Shown: positions 1 to 10,560, counted from the stretch's first letter. The stretch: DNA of 64,000 bases from Clusia tigrina (GCA_920105625.2 OV050033.1:15210001-15274000); one strand, 5' to 3'. Translations and numbers: made by a program. Notes: generated by a model not told the origin, from the sequence alone.

Positions 1-540
1 ACTGCTCGGCGGCATTCTGAAACTGAAATTCTGACTTGTCTTTTTCTCTCATTTTGTATTTCACTTCAGTTTCAGTTCGGTTCAGTTCAGTTCGGTTTGA
101 TTTGATTTGTTTATAGCGTTTTGGGGCGTTTTGGTTGTTGTTGTTTTTTTTTGGGTTTTTTGTTGGCTTTTTCTTTCAAAATCGTTTTGGAACGAATTGC
201 ATTTTTACGGACGCCGTCACTGCAGACACCGTGCTTGGAATGCAACGCTTTGTCTTGCGGAGTGAGCTGCGCTTTCCGTCGCCTCCTGCAGCTGTGAGTA
301 GATTTCGTTTTCCTTCTTTTTCTTAAATCGAAAAATAAATTCTTTTTTTTCATCATTTTTTTTTCAAAAAACCTTCGATTACGATTTTTGCGGGTGTACG
401 TAATCACACACCATGCAAAGATACACTTCAAAAAATTGTGGCGTCAAAAGTTTAGAACTGTCAGTGACCAGGTGTATCACCGAGAAAGCTTTAGTATCCA
501 AAAAAAGCTTATGCTAAAAGCTCTACAGAAGTACATGTCT
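1..540. other. Single-copy-looking non-coding block
   Basis: No convincing coding frame. Positions 60-105 repeat GTTCA/GTTCG pentamers, followed by T-rich tracts (about 145-160 and 340-365). A fair 5' splice-site match, CTGTGAGTAG, lies near 292-301 after a moderately GC-rich stretch (200-295), but nothing pairs with it. The sequence lacks the internal duplications of the neighbouring repeat DNA, so it is called a single-copy block. Function unknown. Confidence 0.4.
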
Positions 541-879
541 AGCTTGACTCCTCTCTGATTGTGTGAGGGTAGATGGAGTGGTTCTTTAGATCCACCACAT
601 CTGGTTGGAAGTCATAAAATTGCTGTAGAAGCAGATGAGCAACAATTAGAAGAACCATTGGGAGAAGTATAGGAACGAGGTAGAGACTTGAAGTAATCAG
701 TTTCATTCATACCAAAGCTATTCCTTCTAAATGGGTCTTTGTAGACGATCAGTACATTCAAACCTGTTTTGGGGATAGTGGAGCAAAGTGGGGTAGAAAA
801 TCTACGCAAGCATGCATGAAGAAGCCGCTGTTCGAGTGGAAGGAAGTGTAGTGGAAGAAAGATGATGATCAGGACTGTG
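541..879. other. Unrecognised stretch, no gene seen
   Basis: About 340 bases with only short unsupported frames. A 65-codon minus-strand frame at 612-809 has no recognisable motif. This stretch leads directly into the 21-bp minisatellite. Confidence 0.3.
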
Positions 880-1068
880 AACAGCCATTGAACCCCTGTG
901 AACAGCCATTGAACCCCTGTGAACAGCCATCCAACCCCTGTGAACAGCCATCGAACCCCTGTAAACAGCCATCCAGCCCCTGTGAACAGCCATCCAACCC
1001 CTGTGAACAGCCATCGAACCCCTGTGAACAGCCATCCAGCCCCTGTGAACAGCCATCCAGCACATGTA
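880..1068. repeat. 21-bp minisatellite, 9 units
   Basis: Nine units of CAGCCATCCAACCCCTGTGAA with CC/CG/TT-AAC and CCAGC variants. The unit is 7 codons without a stop in several frames, so apparent peptides (PSNPCEQ on plus, GWMAVHR on minus) arise on both strands and are not evidence of a gene. It forms the left part of unit 1 of a larger tandem duplication. Confidence 0.95.
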
Positions 1069-1107
1069 AACGAAAGACTGGGCCTTTTAGAGTATTTAAT
1101 CCGATGA

Positions 1108-1490
1108 GTACCAGGTCATAGGGATGTGCTAGGTAACTGCAAATCAACCGAGGATACTGTGCAGTGCGTTGACGGTCACTTTCCCTGCAATGAGCACCTA
1201 CACAGAAAGGGCCTCACTTACACCAAATCATGTAAAATTTCCCTAGAAGATGATGAGTCTATGGGGCATCTAATCGGCAGTTTCCCGGTTCTTCCACGAA
1301 CAAGAGTAAAGTACCTCGACAAACATCTTCTCGGAGATGACCTGATGCAAGCAACGCAAAGTGGTCTGATTCAATTCCTGAGCACAGAGATTGTTAATTG
1401 AATGAATGGGCTGGCACAATAGATCTTTGTGGTCTCAGTGCCTAAGGGCGATGACCCAACCCTAAACATTACACTACATTACATTACAGG
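1108..1490 (+). pseudogene. LINE A1: truncated retrotransposon 3' end (RNase H end, zinc-finger-like C-terminus, 3' UTR)
   Basis: An open frame runs from VPGHRDVLGNC (1108), the end of a LINE RNase H domain, to a TGA at 1399-1401. Downstream residues follow the LINE C-terminal pattern GHFPC...H...C...H, then PVLPRTRVKYL. The span between RNase H and the zinc-finger-like segment is much shorter than usual, so an internal deletion is inferred. The 3' UTR has AATAGATCTTTGTGGTCTCAGTG, a motif shared with stubs at 32424, 32575 and 63731. It ends in ACATTAC-type repeats near 1466-1490. Non-functional remnant. Confidence 0.75.
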
Positions 1491-1533
1491 GAACTGTTCA
1501 ACTTCCGAGAGACGGCACTTTTATGCCAAATGT

Positions 1534-1828
1534 GAACAGCCATCCAACCCCTGTGAACAGCCATCGAACCCCTGTAAACAGCCATCCAGCCCCTGTGAAC
1601 AGCCATCCAACCCCTGTGAACAGCCATCCAGCCCCTGTGAACAGCCATCCAACCCCTGTGAACAGCCATCCAGCCCCTGTGAACAGCCATCGAACCCCTG
1701 TGAACAGCCACCCAACCCCTGTGAACAGCCATCCAACCCCTGTGAACAGCCATCCAACCCCTGTGAACAGCCATCCAACCCCTGTGAACAGCCATCCAGC
1801 CCCTGTGAACAGCCATCCAGCACATGTA
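1534..1828. repeat. 21-bp minisatellite, 14 units
   Basis: Same unit as the array at 880-1068 but expanded to 14 copies. The last two units (CCAGCCCC, CCAGCACATG) match the last two of the first array, so growth took place inside the array. Confidence 0.95.
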
Positions 1829-1867
1829 AACGAAAGACTGGGCCTTTTAGAGTATTTAATCCGATGA

Positions 1868-2250
1868 GTACCAGGTCATAGGGATGTGCTAGGTAACTGC
1901 AAATCAACCGAGGATACTGTACAGTGCGTTGACGGTCACTTTCCCTGCAATGAGCACCTACACAGAAAGGGCCTCACTTACACCAAATCATGTAAAATTT
2001 CCCTAGAAGATGATGAGTCTATGGGGCATCTAATCGGCAGTTTCCCGGTTCTTCCACGAACAAGAGTAAAGTACCTCGACAAACATATTCTCGGAGATGA
2101 CCTGATGCAAGCAACGCAAAGTGGTCTGATTCAATTCCTGAGCACAGAGATTGTTAATTGAATGAATGGGCTGGCACAATAGATCTTTGTGGTCTCAGTG
2201 CCTAAGGGCGATGGCCCAACCCTAAACATTACACTACATTACATTACAGG
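1868..2250 (+). pseudogene. LINE A2: second copy of the A1 fragment
   Basis: Near-identical to 1108-1490. The coding part again runs VPGHRDVLGNC to a stop at 2159-2161, with one visible amino-acid change (HLL to HIL). The tail and the following 45 bp are also duplicated, so this copy arose by segmental duplication and not by a separate retroposition. Confidence 0.75.
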
Positions 2251-2388
2251 GAACTGTTCAACTTCCGAGAGACGGCACTTTTATGCCAAATGTAACTAGG
2301 CATATGGATATACCTCTCGCAAATTGTAAGCTTATCATAAGGGAGACACTGATCACCTCTACCAATTAAAGGTGGATTTGTATCACAA

Positions 2389-2925
2389 CCTGCGAAACCG
2401 CCAAGCAAACCTGGCCGAGGCTAAATCTACGTCTATCCAAGAATATCATTAGGCTCAATAGTCTACAAATTAGGATCCTAATAGGATCTAAAGGCTAAAT
2501 CTACGTCTTTCCAAGAGTATAATTAGACCCAACATACTACAAATTAGGATCCTAATAGGACCACTCACGGGACATTGTCTAATAGGAAATCATGCCAGAA
2601 GAATGGTAGTTTATACGCATGATTTCTCTCGCAGCTGCAGAAACGAGGAACGACTGGAAACGGTCCTGCATCTCTTCTGTACAAGCCCAGCTTTTGCTGG
2701 AAATTGGGAGCGTTTACTAGGATCCCACTTCATAACAACTATAGATCATCTGTATCAGTCAGGTTAATAGCCTGCTAAGCTTTATTAAAGGCTCAGGTTG
2801 GTTCAATCTGGAGGGGGAAGCGTAGCCTATACTTCGCATCCGCGGCTCATAACGGACCCAACTGGCGGTCTAAGTGGCATCACTGTTTTCTAGGTGATAT
2901 GGCTGCCTAACCTACCTACCTAATC
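2389..2925 (+). pseudogene. LINE B: truncated retrotransposon 3' end
   Basis: Reads TCETAKQTWPRLNLRLSKN at 2389, then, after an internal duplication, GPLTGHCLIGNHARR, a cysteine-poor version of the LINE zinc-finger-like motif (SRSC...HLFC, first Cys apparently lost), then ERLLGSHF to a stop near 2766. The 3' UTR (about 2790-2925) contains CGGACCCAACTGG and ends GGCTGCCTAACCTACCTACC. Fragment G on the minus strand and the stub at 17288-17359 share this tail. The 5' end is ill-defined and no target-site duplication was found. Confidence 0.8.
2419..2560 (+). repeat. 74-bp tandem duplication inside LINE B
   Basis: The segment GGCTAAATCTACGTCT... to CCTAATAGGA occurs at 2419-2486 and again at 2493-2560 with a few substitutions. 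Period 74 breaks the LINE reading frame. It is a local duplication after insertion. Confidence 0.85.
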
Positions 2926-2929
2926 CGTT

Positions 2930-3900
2930 TAGTACACAAATGGCATTTGAAGTACTTCGATTTGCAAACAATTGTTCGAAAGCATGTTCTTGGTTAATTA
3001 TTGAGGCACGTATCAGAAAATCACAAACACGCAAAAAGTGTCTTCATTTCTTACAGTGTACGTTCAGATTTTTGCGACTGCTGAGCGCTAAAAATATTGT
3101 GACATTCGTATTTATGCATGCAGCAGTGATATGTGAAACCATTCGCTTATAAATTACAATTTACTGACATAATTACAGAAAAGCTGCTTTTTTAATACGA
3201 TTATAAAAGGAGCCTCTTGCGCATTTCTTTTCCGGAATAATTGTTGGCATTTACTCGGAGACGACGGGCTTAATGCGTGTAAATGGCGTGATGATGGATA
3301 TTTGAGAGCTGCTGTGAATATTCGAAAATATTAATTGACAAATCGGGAACAAGATATTAAATGTGCACATATAATAGCGGGGTATTCACTTATCGAGACT
3401 CGAATAGTTCGATCACTGGATAACAGAAACCTTTGTTCAAAATGTGAATTTAAATTAACAGGAATTAATGTTAGCAACGAAAACAAAGTTCAACCGTTGA
3501 AATAGTTTCAATTTATCTTCTATATCACTCTTTTCGGGGGAGCCTGCTGCTTCCAAGTCAATACTGAACTTCGGCGGAGACGCAGGCCGGTCTTTTTTCA
3601 TTTTCGTTGCTTTCAAGAATAGCAAACAAATTCTACGAATGAGATAATACCATTGACTGCTCAAAGAGACCATTGACGAGCGAAAGAGGTAGCGTGATAA
3701 ATGGCCTTATAAACAGATACGATATAATATATCATTAACAAGACAGAGATAATAATAACAGCTCAATCGAATGCTCTGAATGTAATTTGAATGTGATGAT
3801 GATTATAATTTGCATTGAATGCTTGTTAATATTTAGTCATGAATTCTTAAGTGACTGATGTTCTGTATTCCTGACATTCGAGCAGTGATCATAAATGTTT
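2930..3900. other. Single-copy-looking non-coding block
   Basis: No gene recognised. AT-rich with no obvious internal repeats. Short frames at 2940-3152 (+) and 3455-3673 (-) have no known motif or consistent codon character. Possible regulatory or intronic DNA; nothing specific can be said. Confidence 0.35.
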
Positions 3901-4060
3901 CGCAGATCACTCATTACGATGTCAAAAGATCCCTAGAGTAACTAGTTTTCAGCTCTGTTATCTGGCACACACCATTGATAGGTAACTGGACTGGTAGAAC
4001 CATATTCAAGGAGCATGGCGTCTAGGGTCAACATACGAGTATTCTTTTAAAGAAAATACA

Positions 4061-4800
4061 ATTATGTGGTACACAGATGGGTCGAAAACTGGAAGTGGTA
4101 CCGTTGCAGGGGTATTTTGATCCAGAACTACATACTCCGAACCCTTGGGAAACGCCTAAAACGTTTTCCAGGCAGAAATCCATGTCATCGAAAGATGAGC
4201 ACTGATTAACTTGAGTAGGTAATAAAAAAGATGGGACATAGTCATATTATTGAACAGACAAGCTGCCATTTGAGCACTAAGCTCTTACGAAGTAGACTCT
4301 AGGTTAGTATGGGACTGTCTTAAGAAACTAAACCAGCTAAGCAAAGATAAAAATGCTAGCCTTTGCTGGGTTCCCGTACAGGTGGAGTGATCCAAGGTAA
4401 CGAGCAGGCAGATGAACTTGCCATGGAAGGAACTTCCACAAAAATAATAGGAACAGAACCTTTTTGTGGGATAGGAAGAAGAGTACTCAGAGAATATGAG
4501 AACTGTGCCAAGACAGAGACACTCTTTTCAAGCCACGTAGGCTTAAGGCAATCTAAGCTCTTGTTAGGCAACTACAACAGGAACAGTTTTGAGTCTTGCA
4601 TTGAACTAAACTAAGAATTTTCACAGGACTTCTGACTGGACACTGTAGGCTCAAAGAACATCTGATCAAACTAGGAATTGTAGCAAGTCGCAAGTGCAGA
4701 TTATATGAGGAGAATACTGAATCACCAGAGGAAATATAATTGGGATTTGTGGGGAGTTGATGCGCAAAAGGAATAAAGTACTTGGTTTTTTTCAAGTACT
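4061..4800 (+). pseudogene. LINE C: degraded RNase H plus C-terminus of a non-LTR retrotransposon
   Basis: MWYTDGSKTGSGTVAG at about 4064 is the start of a LINE RNase H domain, with the first catalytic Asp in YTDGSKT. A frame-shifted continuation reads SLDCLKKLNQLSKDKN near 4315 and CWVPVQ near 4367, then GNEQADELAMEGTSTK (4393-4443), which carries the last RNase H acidic residue. A GLRQSKLLLGNYN segment follows (4540-4577), then TGHCRL near 4639 and RKRNKVLGFF at about 4762. Several stops and frameshifts break it. This is the longest LINE coding remnant in the window. Confidence 0.85.
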
Positions 4801-4978
4801 ATGAAGCTCAATAGCACGACTTGAACCATCCGACATCTTCAAATTTTTGTGGGTATCAGTGTTGGATAAGATTTTATAGGGATATCCTATTAGCAGAGGG
4901 TAGTACAAAGATCTTTTTAGTCGAAGTACTTCATACACCTACTTATGTATTAAATCAGAGCATTACAACCATGGGGTC

Positions 4979-5188
4979 GCATAGATGCGGCAGAATAGTA
5001 GAGGCAGCTTTTCGCAGCATAGCGCCCCGACTTCGACACTTGCTCTAGAGAGCGTTACCCGAGGGGATGTGGGTGGAAAGGAGACGATTTTAGTGGCGTA
5101 AGTCTCTTCGGAGGAGTCCCATAATACCAGCGAGGCAGGAGCCTGCTGGTCTCCATGAGGATTTTACGTCTCCCAACGGCGGAAAAAA
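4979..5188 (+). mobile_element. Retroposed fragment (210 bp) with poly(A) and 12-bp target-site duplication
   Basis: A GC-richer insert ends in a run of A and is flanked by AACCATGGGGTC at 4967-4978 and 5189-5200. The exact repeat plus terminal A-run is the signature of target-primed reverse transcription. Its body (AGTCTCTTCGGAGGAGTCCC, ATTTTACGTCTCCCAACGG) looks like the 3' end of a poly(A)-tailed LINE, but the parent element is not identified. A SINE is less likely: no A/B box was seen. Confidence 0.85.
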
Positions 5189-5200
5189 AACCATGGGGTC

Positions 5201-5680
5201 TACTTTGAACTGTGCCGCTTCTTCAAATTAACAAATTTTCTTTGATAGAACAGTGGCTTCCTTCGTGGCACTGAAGTGCTGTTAGTTGCAGTTTCCCATT
5301 GTGTACTTTATCACGAGAAAATTATAGTTCGATATTTTCATATTTTTTGTGACACAATCCAGTTATGGTACTAGAAACGAATTTTCGTAACACTTTTGAT
5401 TTTAATTTTTACGACAGTGGAGTAGGGAGGGATAGTAGACTATTTTGTTAAATTTAACCAGAGAGATTTTTCTCCGAATGGCGATAGGTTGTGGTACACC
5501 ATGTCAATACTGGAGTCCAAAACCCTGCAGAGGAAGATGCATCTGATCAGGTATATATTAACATTTTAAAGTATATACTAAAAAGCCTCAGAGAGCAATA
5601 AAAATCGAATAATGCTAGAGAGAAAGAACTGAGTACGTAGGAAGGAAAGGAAGTGTTGAACGAGTAGACAAAGAATGTGG
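5201..5680. other. No gene seen
   Basis: AT-rich DNA with scattered short frames and no recognisable repeat or coding homology. Confidence 0.3.
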
Positions 5681-5689
5681 AAGAATCAA

Positions 5690-6075
5690 AGTAGATGGGA
5701 ATGGATAATATATTTTGCAAAGGAAAGAAGGAACACAGAGCGGATATGTCAAATGTTCATGTCCTTTAATCATTTTTTTTTTTATTTTTTTATTTCCCTT
5801 TATTTCATACATCTGTCACCATTATATTGACACCTAGTACATGATTTGACAATTTCTTTAATCATATGAAATACAATATTCTGCAAACGAAAGAACAGAG
5901 GTCTGGTATCTATAATATTCATGTCTTTTAACCATATGAAATACAATATTCTTCAAAGGAAAGAAGGTACATAGATCGGATATCTGAAAAATTCATGTCT
6001 TTTATTCATATGAAATACAATATTCTTCAAAAGAAAGAAAGAACAGAGTTATGGTATATGTAATATCATGTCATA
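5690..6075. repeat. About 72-bp tandem repeat, 4 degenerate units
   Basis: Units begin ATGAAATACAATATTCTTCAAA and end TTCATGTCTTTTAATCAT, with lengths about 70-75 bp. The first unit is separated from the second by the retroposed insert at 5774-5855. The intact units show what the target looked like before insertion. Confidence 0.85.
5774..5855 (-). mobile_element. 82-bp retroposed 3' end, poly(A), 10-bp target-site duplication
   Basis: CTTTAATCAT at 5764-5773 is repeated at 5856-5865. On the minus strand the insert has an AATAAA signal (within GTATGAAATAAAGGG) followed by an A-rich tail, so it is a retroposed transcript end, either LINE 3' UTR or a host mRNA. Removing the insert and one duplication restores a normal 72-bp repeat unit. 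Confidence 0.85.
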
Positions 6076-6129
6076 CAATGATGAATAATGATGAACCTGA
6101 AAAGTAGGCGGTAATTATATGTGATGAGT

Positions 6130-7640
6130 TCATTGAAAGCGATGATTGACGAGTTTTGGATGGAGTCGTCAGTTCAATATTTCAAATCTTCCACGATACA
6201 AAATTATTATATATTTCTCTTCCGACTCTTCCGAGCGTTAATTTCGCAACACAGAATATGATGAAATCATTTCGTTGCATCATTCTGGGTCTGTCGCGCT
6301 GCCTACGGCACGAGGTCAATCTTCACACACAAGGACACTCAACCAGAGACAAAATCCGATTGGATTACCACATGTGAAACAATAATTTATTAAATTTTGC
6401 CAAATTTTCATCGAATCATTTATCAAATTATTTAATTAAATGTTGTGGGCAAAACGTGTTGGCAATTTTAATGCTTTTTTTCTCTAACGAAATATAACCG
6501 CAGCCTAGCAAAGTATACGACTGAATAGATAACAACAAACACAGAAATAGATACGCGGATATTTGGAGTCCATGGTGTGAGGCTTGCCGCAGCCTACCCA
6601 AGAGCTCAGAGGCGCAGTGATATTTTACAACCGATGGAAAAAAGTATCGGAACGTTTTTTTTTCTAAATGATTATATTTAAAATTTATCATATCAACAAA
6701 CAAGCAACTTAGGGAAACAACCACTGCGGCAGCGGGAAAATGAACATTGAAAAATTGTTGCTATTGCAGCTGAGCGATTAGCGCGAGTGTAGCGCTGCGG
6801 CATTTCGCGATAAGGCCACGACTACGGGGACCACAGCTAAAAATTATAAAAAAAAAGATTTCAAACATTTCTGCAAACAGAGTTTTGAGCATGAGCAAAG
6901 ACAAATGTTTTTTTTTAAGTTACCGAGTGCGGACCGCCCAGTTTCAATACTATTTTTACTCTTTCGAATACAAAGTTGTCGTTTAAAATTGTTGTATTTT
7001 TGTGTTGTCTTAAGCGGGGTTTTAGAGGCTTTTTTATGAATCATGGTCGCTCGGGTTTTGTAGGCTGTTCTTTGCACTTTTTTGCGCTCTCCCCATGTTT
7101 TCAGTTTTGTTTACAGCTGGTTGGACGTGCTCTGCTGACGTTGCTGTTGTTGTGGTTGTTGTTTTTGTTGTTGCAACAGCCACAATTGCAAGTGTGATTG
7201 AATTTAGCAATTTGCGAATTGAGATAAAATGCCAATTTCATAATTTTTAAACTCGAAATGTTTTATTTATGACCACAGCTAAAAGTGCACCAACGTCGTC
7301 GTCGTCGTCGGCATCGACATCGTCGTCTCCATCACCATGGCCGGAAAGTGAGAGTGGTTTGCTTGGATGGATTTTTTTCTCCTGGCTTTTGAATGATATC
7401 TAAACAACGAACACCATCGTCAGTGGTTGTTGCATGTGTGGCTCACTTTAATCGCGTTGTGTGTGGCAAATGTGATTCATAATTTATTATGGCGTGTTTT
7501 ATCTGCAAAGTTTGTTGTAAATTATTTTGATATGCCTGGAAATATTTGGCCATATTTCTTACTGACTCAAATTGAAACCATAAAAATTATGGCCCAGCTG
7601 ATTGTATTGGCACACATAGCTTTGTAGGTATGTAGGTACT
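6130..7640. other. Single-copy-looking non-coding block
   Basis: No gene. Contains GTTGTTG/TTGCTG tracts (about 7140-7185), a CGTCGTCGTCGTCG run near 7293-7308, and several AT-rich TAAT-type motifs. The open frames, including 6428-6724 (-), have no recognisable protein features. Possible cis-regulatory or intronic DNA (inference). Confidence 0.35.
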
Positions 7641-8091
7641 TCACATAGTTTCTGGCCAAATTTTGTTTTGAAGTGGTGGAATTGTGGAACAGGGTTTCAA
7701 AGAGAAGTCTTAGCCTTATTTTGTGGTTGTTTGAACTTTGCAGCTGCTCACCATCGGTATGAAGAAATCAGCGATAAATAACTGTTTGACGGGGTGTCGA
7801 AAAATCATTTCGATTGGTAAATTTGAACAGAGTGCTTCTCGCAAATAAGGGAGGACAGTGGATATTCAATCACCTTCGCTGTGATTCTATCATCCGTGAA
7901 CATATTCGACCGGTCTTACAGAATAATTATGAATGGAATTATCATTTTTATATGGGATTCGACATGTTTTATAGAATAATTGGGAATGGAATTCTTTATA
8001 TTAGATTTTCTGATTCTGATACCGCTGGACACAAGACGGTGTTCGGTTGTTACTTCCTCTTCGGTAAAATATCCAGCTTGAACACTTCTTT
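7641..8091. other. No gene seen
   Basis: A short internal repeat occurs: GAATAATTATGAATGGAATTAT (7920s) against GAATAATTGGGAATGGAATT (7975-7992), preceded by related ATTCGACCGG/ATTCGACATG motifs. The plus frame at 7814-8107 reads through it with no known domain. Confidence 0.3.
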
Positions 8092-8104
8092 GCTCGTTGA
8101 AGGT

Positions 8105-8148
8105 TAGGTTAGGTTATTGTGGCAGCCGGTCTACGTACCAACTCACTC
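8105..8148 (-). mobile_element. 44-bp LINE 3' stub with 13-bp target-site duplication
   Basis: GCTCGTTGAAGGT is present at 8092-8104 and exactly again at 8149-8161. The 44-bp insert, read on the minus strand, ends in CTGCCACAATAACCTAACCTA, the same tail family as the fragment at 38056-38150. It is an extreme 5' truncation in which only the last few tens of bases of a CCTAA-tailed LINE were inserted. Confidence 0.85.
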
Positions 8149-8335
8149 GCTCGTTGAAGGTCAAGATTACTTTTTCTGGAGTATGGGAGTATGAGTTCTA
8201 GTACACCTTGGCTCATTCAAGATGAACTGATTTACTGACATTTCTTCTAAAGTAGTTTAGTGGACTTGGATCTAAAGATGCTTCCTTCTGTTGTCTTGAT
8301 TGTAGTATTAAAATAAGTGTAACCTTATTCTTCTG

Positions 8336-8363
8336 ATTGATAAAATAGGTCTATTTTATCAAT
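8336..8363. repeat. Perfect 13-bp palindrome
   Basis: ATTGATAAAATAG and its exact reverse complement are separated by GT. The AT-rich cruciform has no adjacent U-tract or gene. Significance unknown. Confidence 0.7.
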
Positions 8364-8370
8364 CTTGTCT

Positions 8371-8462
8371 GTCACTTGTTCTCTCTTTCTCTCTCCATTC
8401 CTCTCTCCATTCCTCTCTCCATTCCTCTCTCCATTCCTCTCTCTATTCTTCTCTATATATAT
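8371..8462. repeat. 12-bp pyrimidine minisatellite
   Basis: About five units of CATTCCTCTCTC within a longer CT-rich tract, followed by TATATATAT. A spurious SIPL-repeat frame crosses it. Confidence 0.9.
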
Positions 8463-8469
8463 ATTTTTA

Positions 8470-9200
8470 TTTCAATATTTGTATCTCTTGCGCTCTTTCT
8501 CAATATACTCGTATATACACAAACTCTTTCTCTGATGTGCTCTGCCAACCATAAAGTTAGTAATACTCCATGCTCATTGCAGCTATAAGTACTGAAAGGT
8601 CGCATTATCCAGAATACTCAATCAATTTATATCCATTAATCCCAAACCTTTCTTTTAGTTCAAACGATTCATCCTAAGCGAACAGTGTTTGATATAACTC
8701 ACAGAGAAGGGACTAACTCTAAGTCAGTTGCTCTTAAAATCTGCTCTTCTACAGTCTTTGTGTATGGAAGTCAGAGTAGCGTTAGAGCTATAACAAGTTT
8801 TTCTACAAAATATTCGTCTGCTATCGAAGCCAAAACTCCAAACTCTCTTTTGAAGTCCTTAAATATATTCCGACCACGCTAAACTGCCTTATCAGCCAAA
8901 CATCTATAGAATTATTAAAAGGACCAAAAGTCTAATTCAAACTTGGACCAGAACCATGTGTGGAATTACCTGGGCAATCAGCTCTAAACTGATGATCTGT
9001 CTTTACAGATTGATTCGGAGACAAACAGCACTACTTAGTCACCTAACTTCAAATTGAGGATACGGTATTGTAAAGTACATTATTCACTATGCTTGAAAGA
9101 TGAAACTCGGTAGATACCTAATCTACTAACGACTTCCCGAAACCTTTGAGACATCTATAAAGATATTAGCACACTACTCTATATTTAAGCTCATAAAGAC
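8470..9200. other. No gene seen
   Basis: AT-rich DNA, no recognisable element. The 65-codon plus frame at 8685-8882 has no motif. Confidence 0.3.
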
Positions 9201-9204
9201 TTTG

Positions 9205-9722
9205 AAGAGTGGTAAGAAATTCCATAGGGTTCCAACTTATCTCATACCTACGAGATATTCTTCAATTGCAGAAGAAGAGTGGAAAGATATTCCATAGTTG
9301 TCACTTATCTCATAGATAGGTAGGTAGGTAGGAGTGGCCGCCTAGTTTGCCAAAAGCACATTTGAGCACACCTAATGCCCCATTGTGATACCACGGTGTG
9401 GCGCTGTTCAAGCACTGACTAAAAAGTTCTCTTACTTGGGATGGTGATAGTCAGCGCAAGGAGAGCGCCGGGAAAGGCACGACTCCCCCATTATGTCGCA
9501 GGAAACCATCCTGATAGTTTGATGTACCTGGCTAAGCCCCTAATATTAAAGGATGACAGCTCTGTCAGACTTGTTAGAAATGGTGCGAATTCTACTTCTG
9601 CTGAAGGATGGACTTATCTCATGCCTAAAAGACATTCTTCAATTGCAGAACAAGTGTGGTAAGAAATTCCATAGGGTTCTCACTTATCTCATACCTCAGA
9701 GATACTCTTCAATTTCAGAACT
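9205..9722. repeat. About 66-bp tandem repeat interrupted by a LINE fragment
   Basis: Units read AAGAAATTCCATAGGGTT...CACTTATCTCATACC...ATATTCTTCAATTGCAGAA...GTGG. One full unit and most of a second lie at 9205-9313. The remainder of the second and another lie at 9612-9722. The split is caused by the insertion at 9314-9611. Confidence 0.85.
9314..9611 (-). mobile_element. 298-bp LINE 3' fragment, CCTA-repeat tail, 11-bp target-site duplication
   Basis: ACTTATCTCAT at 9303-9313 is repeated at 9612-9622. The fused flank matches the neighbouring 66-bp repeat unit, an internal control for the duplication. On the minus strand the insert ends GTGGTATCACAATGGGGC...CGGCCACTCCTACCTACCTACC. That 3' sequence recurs at 25666-25721 and 34682-34754 and, diverged, at 28718-28778. 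The upstream 200 bp has no clear coding match. Confidence 0.88.
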
Positions 9723-9959
9723 CCACTGGCCTTGAAATATCCTTTTTCATATATCATAGCCATATGACATCGCCAGCCTCTGAGCTCCGCCTATATATAG
9801 TCATATCAACCTCTATGAGAAAAGTTCTACAAATGATTCTATCATGCTCCATTGCGCAAGATTCTCCTTGTTGCTTAAATCAAGGCTCTATATTTCTTAT
9901 TACAGCTACTTATCAATCAAGTCTTTGCCACTGAAAATACTTAATCAGCAAATTCGACA
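9723..9959. other. Short unrecognised stretch
   Basis: AT-rich, no gene and no element recognised. Confidence 0.3.
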
Positions 9960-10560
9960 TTCTTTTGAATCATTTTCATTCTTATTAAATTGGTGTATTT
10001 TTATATTTATTTTTATTAATTGACTAATCAGCTCCCAAATTGGCTCTCCATTGCAATCATGATTAGAGCAACGTTTCTGCTGATTGCCAATCAAGTAGCG
10101 ACTGCAATTTTCATTGCTTTATTGTCTTGACCCACATTTTTCGTTATTGTTTGGCTTCTGCGGTCTGCCTCTAATGCCATCGTTGATTATTTCATTATTG
10201 GCACATTTACATATTCGTTTTGTTCACAAATTCTTGAGATTTCGTTGGGTTTTATTATATAATTTATTCAACGGTCGCCTTTGTCTTACACCCATAACCA
10301 TAAAGTAAATTTTAATTGGCTACATGCACATTAACAGTTCTATTCAAATGCAAATTTGATTTTGTTCCTTTTAACATATTTATTAAGCCGGCGCGCTGGC
10401 AGATGGAAATCCACTCGGTTATTTATGGGAAGTGTTCACTGAGAGTGGCAAATGCCGAAGAGAGGGAGCTGAATACCGACAAGATTGTTGCGGCGAAACG
10501 GCGGATAATTTAGAATACTCGTATTCCGAAAACTGAATGGTGGCAGTGCCTAGTTTCCCT
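9960..10560. other. Single-copy-looking non-coding block
   Basis: Rich in AATTG/CAATTA and TAAT-type motifs (9960-10120), which resemble homeodomain core sites, but such motifs are common in AT-rich DNA. No coding support. Confidence 0.35.

Larger units (their letters stand above)
880..2293. repeat. Tandem segmental duplication (two units, about 0.65 and 0.76 kb)
   Basis: Unit 1 (880-1533) and unit 2 (1534-2293) each consist of a 21-bp minisatellite, a LINE 3' fragment, its tail, and a 45-bp flank ending in TTATGCCAAATGT. About 468 bp outside the minisatellite align with only three mismatches that I could count. The minisatellite differs in copy number, 9 versus 14. The duplication is therefore young, or homogenised by gene conversion. 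Confidence 0.93.

Noticed and set aside
1429..1907. Pro/Ser/Cys/Gln-rich repeat proteins of up to 150 codons on both strands
   Set aside because: Translations of the 21-bp minisatellite in several frames; no flanking domain.
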